From contig JAITPP010000194.1 of assembly GCA_031289385.1 (NCBI GenBank), positions 1-28,127 on the forward strand: DNA of 28,127 nt. Reading direction: 5' to 3'. Below the pieces are notes generated by a model. It made no database searches, was not told the origin of the DNA, and saw only the letters and a list, made by a program, of their open reading frames with translations. Position 1 is the first letter of the stretch. Every line of letters starts with the position of its first letter. Source of the stretch: Prevotellaceae bacterium. GTDB lineage: Bacteria > Bacteroidota > Bacteroidia > Bacteroidales > UBA932. A program made the position numbers and the translations under genes. Below are positions 6,522-14,956 of the stretch, piece after piece.

Positions 6522-7829
6522 TTATACTTTATCATCAAAATCTATGGTTATGCCCAAAATTTTTGCTATGGAACTTTTTTTGCGTCTTGGAGTAGGCGGA
6601 GCAGGTACAACAGGTACTAATTCCTCCTCAACTTTTTCAACTTTTTCAACTTTTTCGGTTTGTTTTTTGAATGATGAATTTTCATATTCAATACCTTTTA
6701 TAATAAGCCCTACCGCTGTTGAATAATAGGGTTGAGCAAGTTCATTGCCCGAATCGCTGCTTAAATAAACGGGTTTCCCGATACGTGCGCCCAAACCTGT
6801 TTTTAATTCAACAAATTGTTTGAAATTGGCAAGCATAGAGCCTCCGCCTGTAAATACTATTCCTGCGTTTAGTTTATCGGCAAATCCCGAACGATCTAAT
6901 TCGAACATAATTGCGCCGAGAATTTCTTCCATGCGTGCATCAATTATTTTTGACAATGCTCTAAACGAAATTTCTTTTGGCTCGCCGCCGCCAACGCCGG
7001 GTATTGTAATAATGCTGTTTGACGATGATAAATCGCCAAGGCAAGAGCCGTATTGTATTTTCATCGATTCGGCATATCGTCTTAACACGCCGCAACCTTC
7101 TTTAATATCTTCGGTAACAATATTTCCGCCAAATGGAATTACTGCCGTGTGGCGAACAATGTTATCATAATAAATTACCAAATCGGTTGTGCCTCCGCCA
7201 ATATCAACCAGCGCTACGCCCATTTCTTTTTCGTCGTCGTCGAGAACTGCGGCTGCCGAAGCAAGCGGCTCAAGAATCAAACGGTTTAATTTCAAGTTCA
7301 CGTTTTCATTTTCCAAACAACGTTTTACAACTTCCATTGCCGTCGTTTTTCCTATCACAAGATGATAGTTTCCTGCCAATTTTCTGCCTAACACGCCCAC
7401 AGGTACTTTTATATCCATGCGATCGTCAATGTTGTAACTTTGCGGAATAACGTGCAAAATTTCTTCACCCGGCTCCATTTTCACCGAATACATTTTGCGT
7501 TCTAATTCGTCAACTTCTGTTTGTGAAATTTCGATATTTGCATTATCGCGTAAAACTTCGCCGCTTTCGCACGAACATTTTATGTGCTGTCCTGCAATTC
7601 CCACGTAAATTTCAGAAAAGTCAAGTCCCGATTCGATTCTTACTGCATCAACAGCCTGTTTAATCAAATTGGGTACTGTTCTTAGGTTTTCTACTTCTCC
7701 GCGTACAATTCCCATCGAAGGGATTTCGTAGCTCGCCAGAATTTTGTAACGTCCAAATTCTGTTTTCTGTCCAATCAGGGCAACTATTTTTGTAGTGCCA
7801 AGATCAATTGCTGCAATGTAATCTTTCAT
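6522..7829 (-). CDS. ftsA: cell division protein FtsA
   Basis: FtsA is the actin-fold ATPase that tethers FtsZ to the inner membrane and connects it to late division proteins. The 435-aa product begins MKDYIAAIDLGTTKIVALIG (phosphate-1 motif), has the phosphate-2 segment ALVDIGGGTTDLVIY, and the adenosine-binding GIVFTGGGSMLANF. The 1C/SHS2 region is present (about 80-160). The C-terminus carries a linker with a KVE repeat, then PAPPTPRRKKSSIAKILGI, which could form the membrane-targeting amphipathic helix. The repeat is encoded by three copies of a 9-bp unit (6630-6656). The gene lies 4 bp after ftsQ and 11 bp before ftsZ, so translational coupling is likely. Confidence 0.97.
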   Translation of the reverse strand: MKDYIAAIDLGTTKIVALIGQKTEFGRYKILASYEIPSMGIVRGEVENLRTVPNLIKQAVDAVRIESGLDFSEIYVGIAGQHIKCSCESGEVLRDNANIEISQTEVDELERKMYSVKMEPGEEILHVIPQSYNIDDRMDIKVPVGVLGRKLAGNYHLVIGKTTAMEVVKRCLENENVNLKLNRLILEPLASAAAVLDDDEKEMGVALVDIGGGTTDLVIYYDNIVRHTAVIPFGGNIVTEDIKEGCGVLRRYAESMKIQYGSCLGDLSSSNSIITIPGVGGGEPKEISFRALSKIIDARMEEILGAIMFELDRSGFADKLNAGIVFTGGGSMLANFKQFVELKTGLGARIGKPVYLSSDSGNELAQPYYSTAVGLIIKGIEYENSSFKKQTEKVEKVEKVEEELVPVVPAPPTPRRKKSSIAKILGITIDFDDKV

Positions 7830-7833
7830 TTTT

Positions 7834-8613
7834 TTATTTTTTACAAATTATTTGATTTTTATATTCTATGTTTATTATTTTATATTTGTCCCAACCTATT
7901 GCGGGCATTGCGTTTTTATAAAATTTCTGTAATTTATTCAATTTTAATTTGAAATTATCCAAACTGCCGATTTTTACAATGTGTTCGGCAATTTGCGGAA
8001 TTATTTCTATCTTATTGTTTGTTATATTTATTTGTTCTATCATGTTATTCCAAAACGTATCGTCTTTCAAAAAAGTTGCAAATTCATAAAGTTGATTTAA
8101 AAACTTTCCGCTTTCGTTTTTCGAAATATATCCTGCAAAACCTTTTGCCGGCACAGATGTCATCACTCCTGTAACAATGGGAACATTCAAATTTGGTTTG
8201 GGCAAAAGCGGAAACATATATCCCGAATCGTCGATATAAAAACGTGCGTTGGCGCATTGCACACGCAAAACAGGACGCCGCTGTGTAATTTCTACATTCA
8301 AATTGGCATCTATTGTTGTGAATATATTTATTGATTTTATTGCATTGTTTCTACTTAAAATTTGTTTCAATTTATATTTATCGATTTTATCAAGTTGCTC
8401 GCCAATAATTTTTTCGCCGCTGTGCAACAAAATAGATTTAATATCTTTGACTTCGATAAACGGATATTTATCGTCATCGTCAATACTTACTTTAATATCT
8501 TTACATATTACGGTTTGTTTTTTATTATCTACAAAAACAAATGTCATCAGCAAATATGCGATAATTGCTGCTGCCGTAAAAGTTGCCAATATGTATTTTA
8601 CTATTTTGTTCAT
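7834..8613 (-). CDS. ftsQ: cell division protein FtsQ/DivIB
   Basis: This 259-aa bitopic membrane protein has a short cytoplasmic N-terminus, one transmembrane helix at about residues 7-28 (ILATFTAAAIIAYLLMTFVFV), and a periplasmic POTRA-like domain (about 35-115, CKDIKVSIDDDDKYPFIEVKDI and VEITQRRPVLRVQ). A beta domain containing FYIDDSGYMFPL follows. These features and the position between murC and ftsA identify FtsQ, which bridges the Z-ring and the FtsW-FtsI synthase together with FtsL and FtsB. Sequence similarity in this family is low, so much of the call rests on context. It starts 15 bp after murC. Confidence 0.9.
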   Translation of the reverse strand: MNKIVKYILATFTAAAIIAYLLMTFVFVDNKKQTVICKDIKVSIDDDDKYPFIEVKDIKSILLHSGEKIIGEQLDKIDKYKLKQILSRNNAIKSINIFTTIDANLNVEITQRRPVLRVQCANARFYIDDSGYMFPLLPKPNLNVPIVTGVMTSVPAKGFAGYISKNESGKFLNQLYEFATFLKDDTFWNNMIEQINITNNKIEIIPQIAEHIVKIGSLDNFKLKLNKLQKFYKNAMPAIGWDKYKIINIEYKNQIICKK

Positions 8614-8628
8614 CGTAAATTATTGTGT

Positions 8629-10002
8629 TTACAAGTTTAATTTTTCGTTCAACATTTTTGTTATCGGCTCAACAAACAAATCAATATCGCCTGCGCCAAG
8701 CGTAGTTAAAACATCAAATTTTTTATGGTTTAAAATGCTCATCAGTTCTTGTTTTGTGCATAATGTTTTTTCGTTGCACGTTACTTTATCAAAAATAATT
8801 TTCGATGTTATTCCTTCTATCGGAACTTCGCGAGCAGGATAAATATCAAGCAATATCAACTCGTCGGCAAGGCTTAGGCTTTTTGCAAAATCGGCGGCAA
8901 AATCGCGTGTGCGCGTGTATAAATGCGGTTGAAAAATTACTGTTATTTTTCGTTCGACATACATATTTTTTATTGATGTTATTGTTGCTTTCAGTTCTTC
9001 GGGATGATGCGCATAATCGTCGATATACGTTAATTTCGGCGTGTTTATTTGCACATCAAAACGCCGTTTAACGCCTGCAAAATCGGCAAGCGCATCTTTC
9101 AATTTTTGTTCATCAAAACCTGTTGTCCACGCTAAGGCTGTTGCTGCAACTGCATTTTCAACATTAATCCATCCGGGAACGCCAAGTTTGCAATTACATA
9201 TTTTTTTGTCGGGCAAATTAATATCGAAACTGTAACAGGCATCGCTACATAATTTTATATCGGATGCGTAAAAATCGCAAATTTCGTTTACCGAATATGT
9301 GTAAATATTTATATCGTTTTTTGGCAATTCAATTTCAACGCCTTTTTTTACGATAAGCGTTCCGTTGGGTTTTATTTGCGCTGCAAATTCGCCGAACGCT
9401 TTACGCATTTCTTCAACATTTCCGTAAATATCCAAATGGTCGGCATCCGTTGCTGTAACTACTGCCGCGTTTGGAAAAAGTTGCAAAAACGAACGGTCAA
9501 ATTCGTCAGCTTCGGCAACTAAATTTTGACTGCTCGATAACAATAAATTTGAATTGTAATTTTTTGAAATTCCGCCTAAAAATGCGTTGCAACCATCGGC
9601 GGCAACTGTAAGTATGTGCGCCAAAAGTGTTGATGTCGTTGTTTTTCCGTGAGTACCAGCAACGGCAAATGTGTGTTTTTCGTTTGCAATTAATCCGAGA
9701 ATTTTAGAGCGTTTTACTACATTAAATTTATTGGATACAAAATAATTTAATTCGCTGTGTTCCTTTGGCACTGCGGGCGTATATATAATCAAAGTGGTTT
9801 CGGAATTTTTGCAATTTTCGGGAACGGATGAAATATCATCTGCATAATGTATCAACATTCCTTCGTTTTCGAGTTCTTGCGTAAGCGCCGATTTTGTTTT
9901 GTCGTAGCCTGCAACAAAAAGCCCCGAATGTTTGTAGTATCGCGCCAAAGCGCTCATTCCGATTCCTCCGATTCCGATTAAATATACTGCGGTTGTTTTC
10001 AT
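8629..10002 (-). CDS. murC: UDP-N-acetylmuramate--L-alanine ligase MurC
   Basis: MurC adds L-alanine to UDP-MurNAc in an ATP-dependent cytoplasmic step, the first peptide-forming step of peptidoglycan synthesis. The 457-aa product has the N-terminal Rossmann motif YLIGIGGIGMSALA (7-20), the ATP-binding loop GTHGKTT (116-122), the mid-domain EADEFDRSFL typical of MurC, and the C-terminal VDDYAHHPEEL motif. The length is normal. It overlaps murG by 4 bp (ATGA), a sign of translational coupling, and is followed by ftsQ after 15 bp. In many bacteria murB or ddl would lie near here; neither is present, as is usual in Bacteroidetes. Confidence 0.98.
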   Translation of the reverse strand: MKTTAVYLIGIGGIGMSALARYYKHSGLFVAGYDKTKSALTQELENEGMLIHYADDISSVPENCKNSETTLIIYTPAVPKEHSELNYFVSNKFNVVKRSKILGLIANEKHTFAVAGTHGKTTTSTLLAHILTVAADGCNAFLGGISKNYNSNLLLSSSQNLVAEADEFDRSFLQLFPNAAVVTATDADHLDIYGNVEEMRKAFGEFAAQIKPNGTLIVKKGVEIELPKNDINIYTYSVNEICDFYASDIKLCSDACYSFDINLPDKKICNCKLGVPGWINVENAVAATALAWTTGFDEQKLKDALADFAGVKRRFDVQINTPKLTYIDDYAHHPEELKATITSIKNMYVERKITVIFQPHLYTRTRDFAADFAKSLSLADELILLDIYPAREVPIEGITSKIIFDKVTCNEKTLCTKQELMSILNHKKFDVLTTLGAGDIDLFVEPITKMLNEKLNL

Positions 10003-11114
10003 TTTTCAATAAGTTTTAAAATTTCATCAACAATATTATCGGCAGCATCGGGCAGTGCAAGTTTTGATATATTTTCGCCGAGTTCGCTCATCCTTTTTTC
10101 GTCGCCAAATAATTGCAAAACAGTGTCGATTAAATCGTTTGGCGCATCTTCATCATTTATTTTTACGGCAGCATTTTCGTTTGCCAAAGCCATAGCATTT
10201 TTGGTTTGATGGTCTTCGGTAACATTTGGCGATGGAACTAAAATGCAAGGTTTTGCAACAATACACAATTCCGAAATCGTGCCTGCACCTGCTCGCGATA
10301 CAATAATATCGGCAGCAGCAAAAGCCAAATCCATTCGATAAATAAAGTCGAAAACTCTTGTATTTGTCAGGGCAGAATAAGCAATTTCATGTTGCGCCTG
10401 AGTAAAATAATTTTTTCCCGTTTGCCAAATCAACTGAATATTATTGTTATTTATTCGGCGAATTTCTTTAAGTATAACATTGTTTAATGTACGTGCACCA
10501 AGACTTCCGCCAACAATCAACAATGTTTTTTTCGATTTGTCGAGATTGAAAAATTCATACGCTTCATCATCCAATTTTTTCACATTAAATAAATCCTGAC
10601 GAACGGGATTTCCCGTGAGAATTATTTTTTCGGATTCGAAAAAATTTTCCATTCCATTGTAGGCTACGCATATTTTTTTTGCGCGTTTTGCCAATAATTT
10701 ATTGGTTAATCCTGCATAAGAATTTTGTTCCTGAATAAGTGTAGCAATTCCTAATTTTGCAGCAGCCCGCAAAGTTGGCGCACTTGCATATCCGCCAACG
10801 CCTACAACAATATCGGGTGCAAAATCTTTGATTATTTTTTTTGCGCAATTCAAACTTTTAAAAAGTTTAAATGGAACAAGCAAATTTTTGAGTGTAAATC
10901 GCCGCTGCAAACCAACCACAGGCAATCCGATAATTTCATATCCTGCGGCAGGAACTTTTTCCATTTCCATTCGCCCTTTTGCTCCCACAAAAAGAATTTC
11001 CGTATCGGGATTACGTTGTTTCAGCGTATTGGCGATAGACACAGCGGGATAAATATGCCCGCCCGTGCCGCCGCCGCTGATTATTATTTTTATATTTTTG
11101 TTATTGTTTGTCAT
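9999..11114 (-). CDS. murG: lipid II synthase MurG (UDP-GlcNAc:MurNAc-pentapeptide transferase)
   Basis: MurG transfers GlcNAc from UDP-GlcNAc to lipid I on the inner face of the cytoplasmic membrane, making lipid II. The N-terminal loop IISGGGTGGHIYPA is the family hallmark. The donor-site region SRAGAGTISELC and the HQTKNAMAL segment are also present. I start at 11114 (MTNNNKN, 371 aa); the adjacent ATG at 11117 is equally possible, and a still longer frame from 11144 reaches further into ftsW and adds a stretch unlike family N-termini. The gene overlaps the end of ftsW by about 14 bp and murC by 4 bp. The length is in the normal range of about 350-375 aa. Confidence 0.96.
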   Translation of the reverse strand: MTNNNKNIKIIISGGGTGGHIYPAVSIANTLKQRNPDTEILFVGAKGRMEMEKVPAAGYEIIGLPVVGLQRRFTLKNLLVPFKLFKSLNCAKKIIKDFAPDIVVGVGGYASAPTLRAAAKLGIATLIQEQNSYAGLTNKLLAKRAKKICVAYNGMENFFESEKIILTGNPVRQDLFNVKKLDDEAYEFFNLDKSKKTLLIVGGSLGARTLNNVILKEIRRINNNNIQLIWQTGKNYFTQAQHEIAYSALTNTRVFDFIYRMDLAFAAADIIVSRAGAGTISELCIVAKPCILVPSPNVTEDHQTKNAMALANENAAVKINDEDAPNDLIDTVLQLFGDEKRMSELGENISKLALPDAADNIVDEILKLIEK

Positions 11115-12333
11115 CATATTCAATAGTTTTTTCGTTAGTATCACTTACTTTATGTTTTTCGTTTTCGTTGTTTTCCTGTTGCGAAGTTTCTTGAATATTT
11201 GCGGCTCTGCTTACCGATAAAATTATTCCCATAGCAATTCCCGTACACAAAATTGATGTTCCACCAAGACTTATAAACGGCAATGTTTGTCCCGTTACCG
11301 GAAAAACGCCTACCGAAACGCCCATGTTGAGCATTGCCTGAAAAACAATCATCAACATCAATCCCAAAACCGTAACCGACGAAAATATTCGCGTACATTT
11401 TTTTGCAATTACCGCCGCTCGATACAATAACGACATATATGCCAGCAATACCAATACGCCTATGATAAGTCCGTATTCTTCGACAATTATCGCAAAAACA
11501 AAATCGGAATAAGGATGTGGCAATAAATGACGTTGAGTGCTGTTGCCGGGTCCTTTTCCTATTAATCCGCCCGAAGCAACAGCCATTTTTGCATAATCGG
11601 ACTGTGAATTAGAATTGTTGCTAACGGCAGTTTTGGAATCATCGCTACCCATAAAAGATTCTATTCTGTTTAGTGCCGTAACTACACGGGGAGGCCAGTG
11701 AAACGCAAGCCCCATTATAACCAAAATAATCAAAGCGGCAATAGCAAGTCCGCATATTTTCAATAAATTTTTAATTCGCAAACCACCGATAAAAAGTATT
11801 GACATGCAAATAATTCCAAGTAATAATCCCATTGACGTACCTGCAACAAAAACAAGAAGGCAAACTATGCCTACGGGGAAAATTATTTTTCGTAAAACAG
11901 ATTTAAAATCATCAAAAACATTATTTTCCAAAATATTTGCAAGATATAATACCACGCTTATTTTGGCAATTTCTATCGGTTGAAATCTTATGCCTGCAAT
12001 AGCAATCCAACGTGTGCCGTCGTTTAATGTTTGTCCTAAAAACAACATATATACAAGCAATCCTATACTGACAACGAGCGATAGCGTTGCAAAATTTTTA
12101 TACACCGAAATAGGAACGCGATGACAAATATACATTAGCACAAAGCCTACAATGAGAAATATCAAGTGGCGATGAATAAAGTACCAATAAGTGCTGTGCT
12201 TATAGCCATTTATAGCTGCCAGCCTGCTTGATGATGAAAATATTGCAAGTATAGAAAATAAAAAAAGAAAAACAATTATTCTCCAAATAATTTTATCACC
12301 ATCAAAGCGCATTTTATTTAAAAACTTTTCCAT
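11101..12333 (-). CDS. ftsW: septal peptidoglycan glycosyltransferase FtsW
   Basis: This is a polytopic SEDS-family protein of 410 aa with about ten hydrophobic segments. It polymerises lipid II glycan strands at the septum in complex with the transpeptidase FtsI. Family features visible are the periplasmic loop LNDGTRWIAI, the segment FQPIEIAKISVVLYLA, and the C-terminal signature FPVTGQTLPFISLGGTS. The large extracytoplasmic loop (about 225-270, GKGPGNSTQRHLLPHPYSDFVFAIIVEE) is intact. The C-terminal cytoplasmic tail is charged and low complexity. It starts 3 bp after murD and overlaps murG. RodA is the closest alternative, but the dcw position argues for FtsW. Confidence 0.95.
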   Translation of the reverse strand: MEKFLNKMRFDGDKIIWRIIVFLFLFSILAIFSSSSRLAAINGYKHSTYWYFIHRHLIFLIVGFVLMYICHRVPISVYKNFATLSLVVSIGLLVYMLFLGQTLNDGTRWIAIAGIRFQPIEIAKISVVLYLANILENNVFDDFKSVLRKIIFPVGIVCLLVFVAGTSMGLLLGIICMSILFIGGLRIKNLLKICGLAIAALIILVIMGLAFHWPPRVVTALNRIESFMGSDDSKTAVSNNSNSQSDYAKMAVASGGLIGKGPGNSTQRHLLPHPYSDFVFAIIVEEYGLIIGVLVLLAYMSLLYRAAVIAKKCTRIFSSVTVLGLMLMIVFQAMLNMGVSVGVFPVTGQTLPFISLGGTSILCTGIAMGIILSVSRAANIQETSQQENNENEKHKVSDTNEKTIEYDDKQ

Positions 12334-12336
12334 AAT

Positions 12337-13671
12337 TTATAAATTTCTAACTGCTTGTTTAAACTGTTTACCTCTGTCTTCGTAATTCTCAAATAAATCG
12401 AAACTTGCACAAGCCGGCGATAACAAAACGGCGCTGCCCGATTCGGCAAGTTCATACGATTTTTCAACTGCATCTTTTGCCGAACGTGTTTCTACAATAA
12501 CGGGAACTACATCTTTAAAAAACGATATGATTTTTGTGTTATCAACGCCCAAACAAACTATTGCACTTACTTTTTGTTTTACCAATTCCAAAATTTCGCT
12601 GTAATCGTTGCCTTTGTCAGTGCCGCCTGCAATCCACACAATTTTACCGTTTATGCTGTCTAAGGCATACCAAACAGAATTTACATTTGTTGCCTTCGAA
12701 TCGTTTATAAACTTAATTCCGCCAACGCTCATCACAAATTCCAGACGGTGTTCTACGCCTTGAAACGTTGAAAGACTTTGACGTATTGTGTCGTTTTTAA
12801 TGTCAAGAACTTTGCCTGTGATTGCCGCCGCCATTGAGTTGTAGATATTGTGCATTCCTTTCAGCGACAAATCATCAACAGATATTGAAAAAATATTATT
12901 GCCGATTTTTGTCAGCAGCAAATTATCTTCGATATTAGCGCCTTGCAAAACTGTTGTTTTTTGCGAAAAAGGCAGCATTTTTGCTTTCGATACTATTTTT
13001 TCGATATGCGTCATCGTAACTTCATCGTCGGCGCAAAAGATGAAACAATCTTCGTCGTTCATATTCTGCAAAATTCTGAATTTTGAACGTGCATAATTTT
13101 CTATTCTATAATCGTATCTGTCTAAATGGTCGGGCGTTATATTTAGCAAAACAGCAATATCGGCTTTAAATTCATACATTCCGTCGAGCTGAAAACTGCT
13201 TAATTCCAAAACATAATAATCGTAATTTTCGGTGGCAACCTGCATTGCAAAACTTTTGCCGATATTACCAGCCAAACCAACGTTTATTCCTGCATTTTTC
13301 AGAAGAAAATGTATAAGCGTTGTTGTTGTTGTTTTTCCATTGCTGCCTGTGATACATATTTTTTTTGCATTGCAGTAGCGTCCCGCAAATTCAATTTCGG
13401 AAATTATATTTATTCCCTGTTCTTTTACTTTTACTGCGATAGGCGCTTTGTCGGGAATTCCCGGACTTTTTATTACTTCGTCGGCATTTAAAATTTTATT
13501 TTCAGTATGTTGGTTTTCTTCAAAATCAATTTTATATTTTTCGAGAATTTGTTTGTATTCGTTTTTAATTTTTCCTTTGTCGGAAAGGAACACATCAAAA
13601 TTCTTTGTTTTGGCTAATACCGCCGCACCAATTCCACTTTCACCTCCGCCTAAAACTACTATTTTTTTCAT
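12337..13671 (-). CDS. murD: UDP-MurNAc-L-alanine--D-glutamate ligase MurD
   Basis: MurD adds D-glutamate to UDP-MurNAc-L-Ala in the cytoplasm. The 444-aa product has the N-terminal nucleotide fold MKKIVVLGGGESGIGAA, the ligase P-loop GSNGKTT (109-115), the central LNITPDHLDRY motif containing the conserved His, and FINDSKATNVNSVWYAL in the C-terminal domain. LSPACASFDLFENYEDRG near the end is diagnostic for MurD. Length is normal. It lies 15 bp after mraY and 3 bp before ftsW within the operon. Confidence 0.98.
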   Translation of the reverse strand: MKKIVVLGGGESGIGAAVLAKTKNFDVFLSDKGKIKNEYKQILEKYKIDFEENQHTENKILNADEVIKSPGIPDKAPIAVKVKEQGINIISEIEFAGRYCNAKKICITGSNGKTTTTTLIHFLLKNAGINVGLAGNIGKSFAMQVATENYDYYVLELSSFQLDGMYEFKADIAVLLNITPDHLDRYDYRIENYARSKFRILQNMNDEDCFIFCADDEVTMTHIEKIVSKAKMLPFSQKTTVLQGANIEDNLLLTKIGNNIFSISVDDLSLKGMHNIYNSMAAAITGKVLDIKNDTIRQSLSTFQGVEHRLEFVMSVGGIKFINDSKATNVNSVWYALDSINGKIVWIAGGTDKGNDYSEILELVKQKVSAIVCLGVDNTKIISFFKDVVPVIVETRSAKDAVEKSYELAESGSAVLLSPACASFDLFENYEDRGKQFKQAVRNL

Positions 13672-13686
13672 AAATTCTGCTTTTTT

Positions 13687-14949
13687 TTATCTTAATTTTA
13701 ATGTTACAATACTTATTACCGCCAATAATAACGTGATAATCCAAAATCTTACTACAATTTTTGATTCGGGTATAGGATTTTTCGGTTTTTGAATAATTGC
13801 ATCTATACCTGCATAACCTTGTTTTTGAAAATGATGATGCAAAGGCGTCATTTTAAAAATTCTGCGTCCTGCGCCATATCTGCGTTTTGTGTATTTAAAA
13901 TATAATACTTGCATCATCACCGATAAACTTTCGGTAAAAAATACTCCGCACAAAATCGGTATCAGCAATTCTTTGCGAATCATTATTGCAAAAACGGCAA
14001 TTATTCCGCCAATAGCCAAACTTCCCGTATCGCCCATAAACACTTGTGCAGGATAAGAATTATACCACAAAAATCCTATCAGCGCACCGATAAATGCGCC
14101 CATAAAAATCACAAGTTCGCCCGAATTTGGAATGTACATTATATTTAAATATCCTGCATAAATTACGTTTCCCGAAAGATATGCCAAAATACCAAGCACA
14201 ACACCGATTATAGCCGATATTCCTGTTGCCAAACCATCCATTCCATCTGTGAGATTTGCTCCATTTGAAACGGCTGTTATAATTAAAATCGTAATAATCA
14301 CAAATACAATCCACGTAAGCGCAGACGTTTGGTTGTTGCCCGGAATAAGCATGTTGTAATCAAATTCGTTGTCTTTGAGAAACGGAATTGTTGTTATTGT
14401 AGTTTTTACGTCCGATTGTTTTATATTTGCCGCTTGCTGTTCGGTTTGAATAATTATTTCGTTAGATTTTTCGCGCACAACAATGCCGTCGCTAAACCAC
14501 ATTGTAAGTCCTACAATCAAGCCCAATCCTATTTGTCCTACAATTTTAAATTTTCCTTTTAGCCCTTCTTTATTATGTTTGAATACTTTTATATAATCGT
14601 CTAAAAAGCCTATAAGTCCAAGCCATATTGTAGAAATTATCATCAAAATAATATAAATATTTGTGAGATTGCAAAACAGCAACACGGGAATCATTATGCT
14701 TAAAAGTATAATAATTCCGCCCATTGTAGGCGTGCCTTTTTTTTGCATTTGTCCTTCCAAACCTAAATCTCGAATTTCTTCACCAATTTGTTTTCGTTGC
14801 AAAAATTTAATTATGTATTTGCCGAAAATCATTGATATTATCAATGAAAATATAACAGCCATCGCTACTCTGAAACTAATGTACTTAAATACTCCGCTGC
14901 CCGGAATACTAAAATGGTTATTGATATATTCAAATAAGTGGTATAACAT
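13687..14949 (-). CDS. mraY: phospho-MurNAc-pentapeptide translocase MraY
   Basis: MraY moves phospho-MurNAc-pentapeptide from UDP onto undecaprenyl phosphate, making lipid I. This 420-aa integral membrane protein carries the Mg-binding D117-D118 in LGLIGFLDDYIKVFKHNKEG, the NLTDGMDGLA motif at 232-241, and the LHHHFQKQG loop near the C-terminus. It is about 60 aa longer than the E. coli enzyme (360 aa). The extra sequence lies mainly at residues 155-205 (VVREKSNEIIIQTEQQAAN and onward), between two membrane helices. I associate such insertions with Bacteroidetes MraY, but the function is not known to me. It is 7 bp after murE. Confidence 0.97.
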   Translation of the reverse strand: MLYHLFEYINNHFSIPGSGVFKYISFRVAMAVIFSLIISMIFGKYIIKFLQRKQIGEEIRDLGLEGQMQKKGTPTMGGIIILLSIMIPVLLFCNLTNIYIILMIISTIWLGLIGFLDDYIKVFKHNKEGLKGKFKIVGQIGLGLIVGLTMWFSDGIVVREKSNEIIIQTEQQAANIKQSDVKTTITTIPFLKDNEFDYNMLIPGNNQTSALTWIVFVIITILIITAVSNGANLTDGMDGLATGISAIIGVVLGILAYLSGNVIYAGYLNIMYIPNSGELVIFMGAFIGALIGFLWYNSYPAQVFMGDTGSLAIGGIIAVFAIMIRKELLIPILCGVFFTESLSVMMQVLYFKYTKRRYGAGRRIFKMTPLHHHFQKQGYAGIDAIIQKPKNPIPESKIVVRFWIITLLLAVISIVTLKLR

Positions 14950-14956
14950 AATTCTA

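Noticed and set aside
6310..6726. 138-aa plus-strand frame over the ftsZ/ftsA junction
   Set aside because: It crosses two verified genes on the opposite strand and has no recognisable domain.
8249..8842. 197-aa plus-strand reading frame opposite ftsQ and murC
   Set aside because: It lies antisense to two well-supported genes, its translation is low-complexity and hydrophobic, and it has no promoter. It is a shadow of the coding strand.
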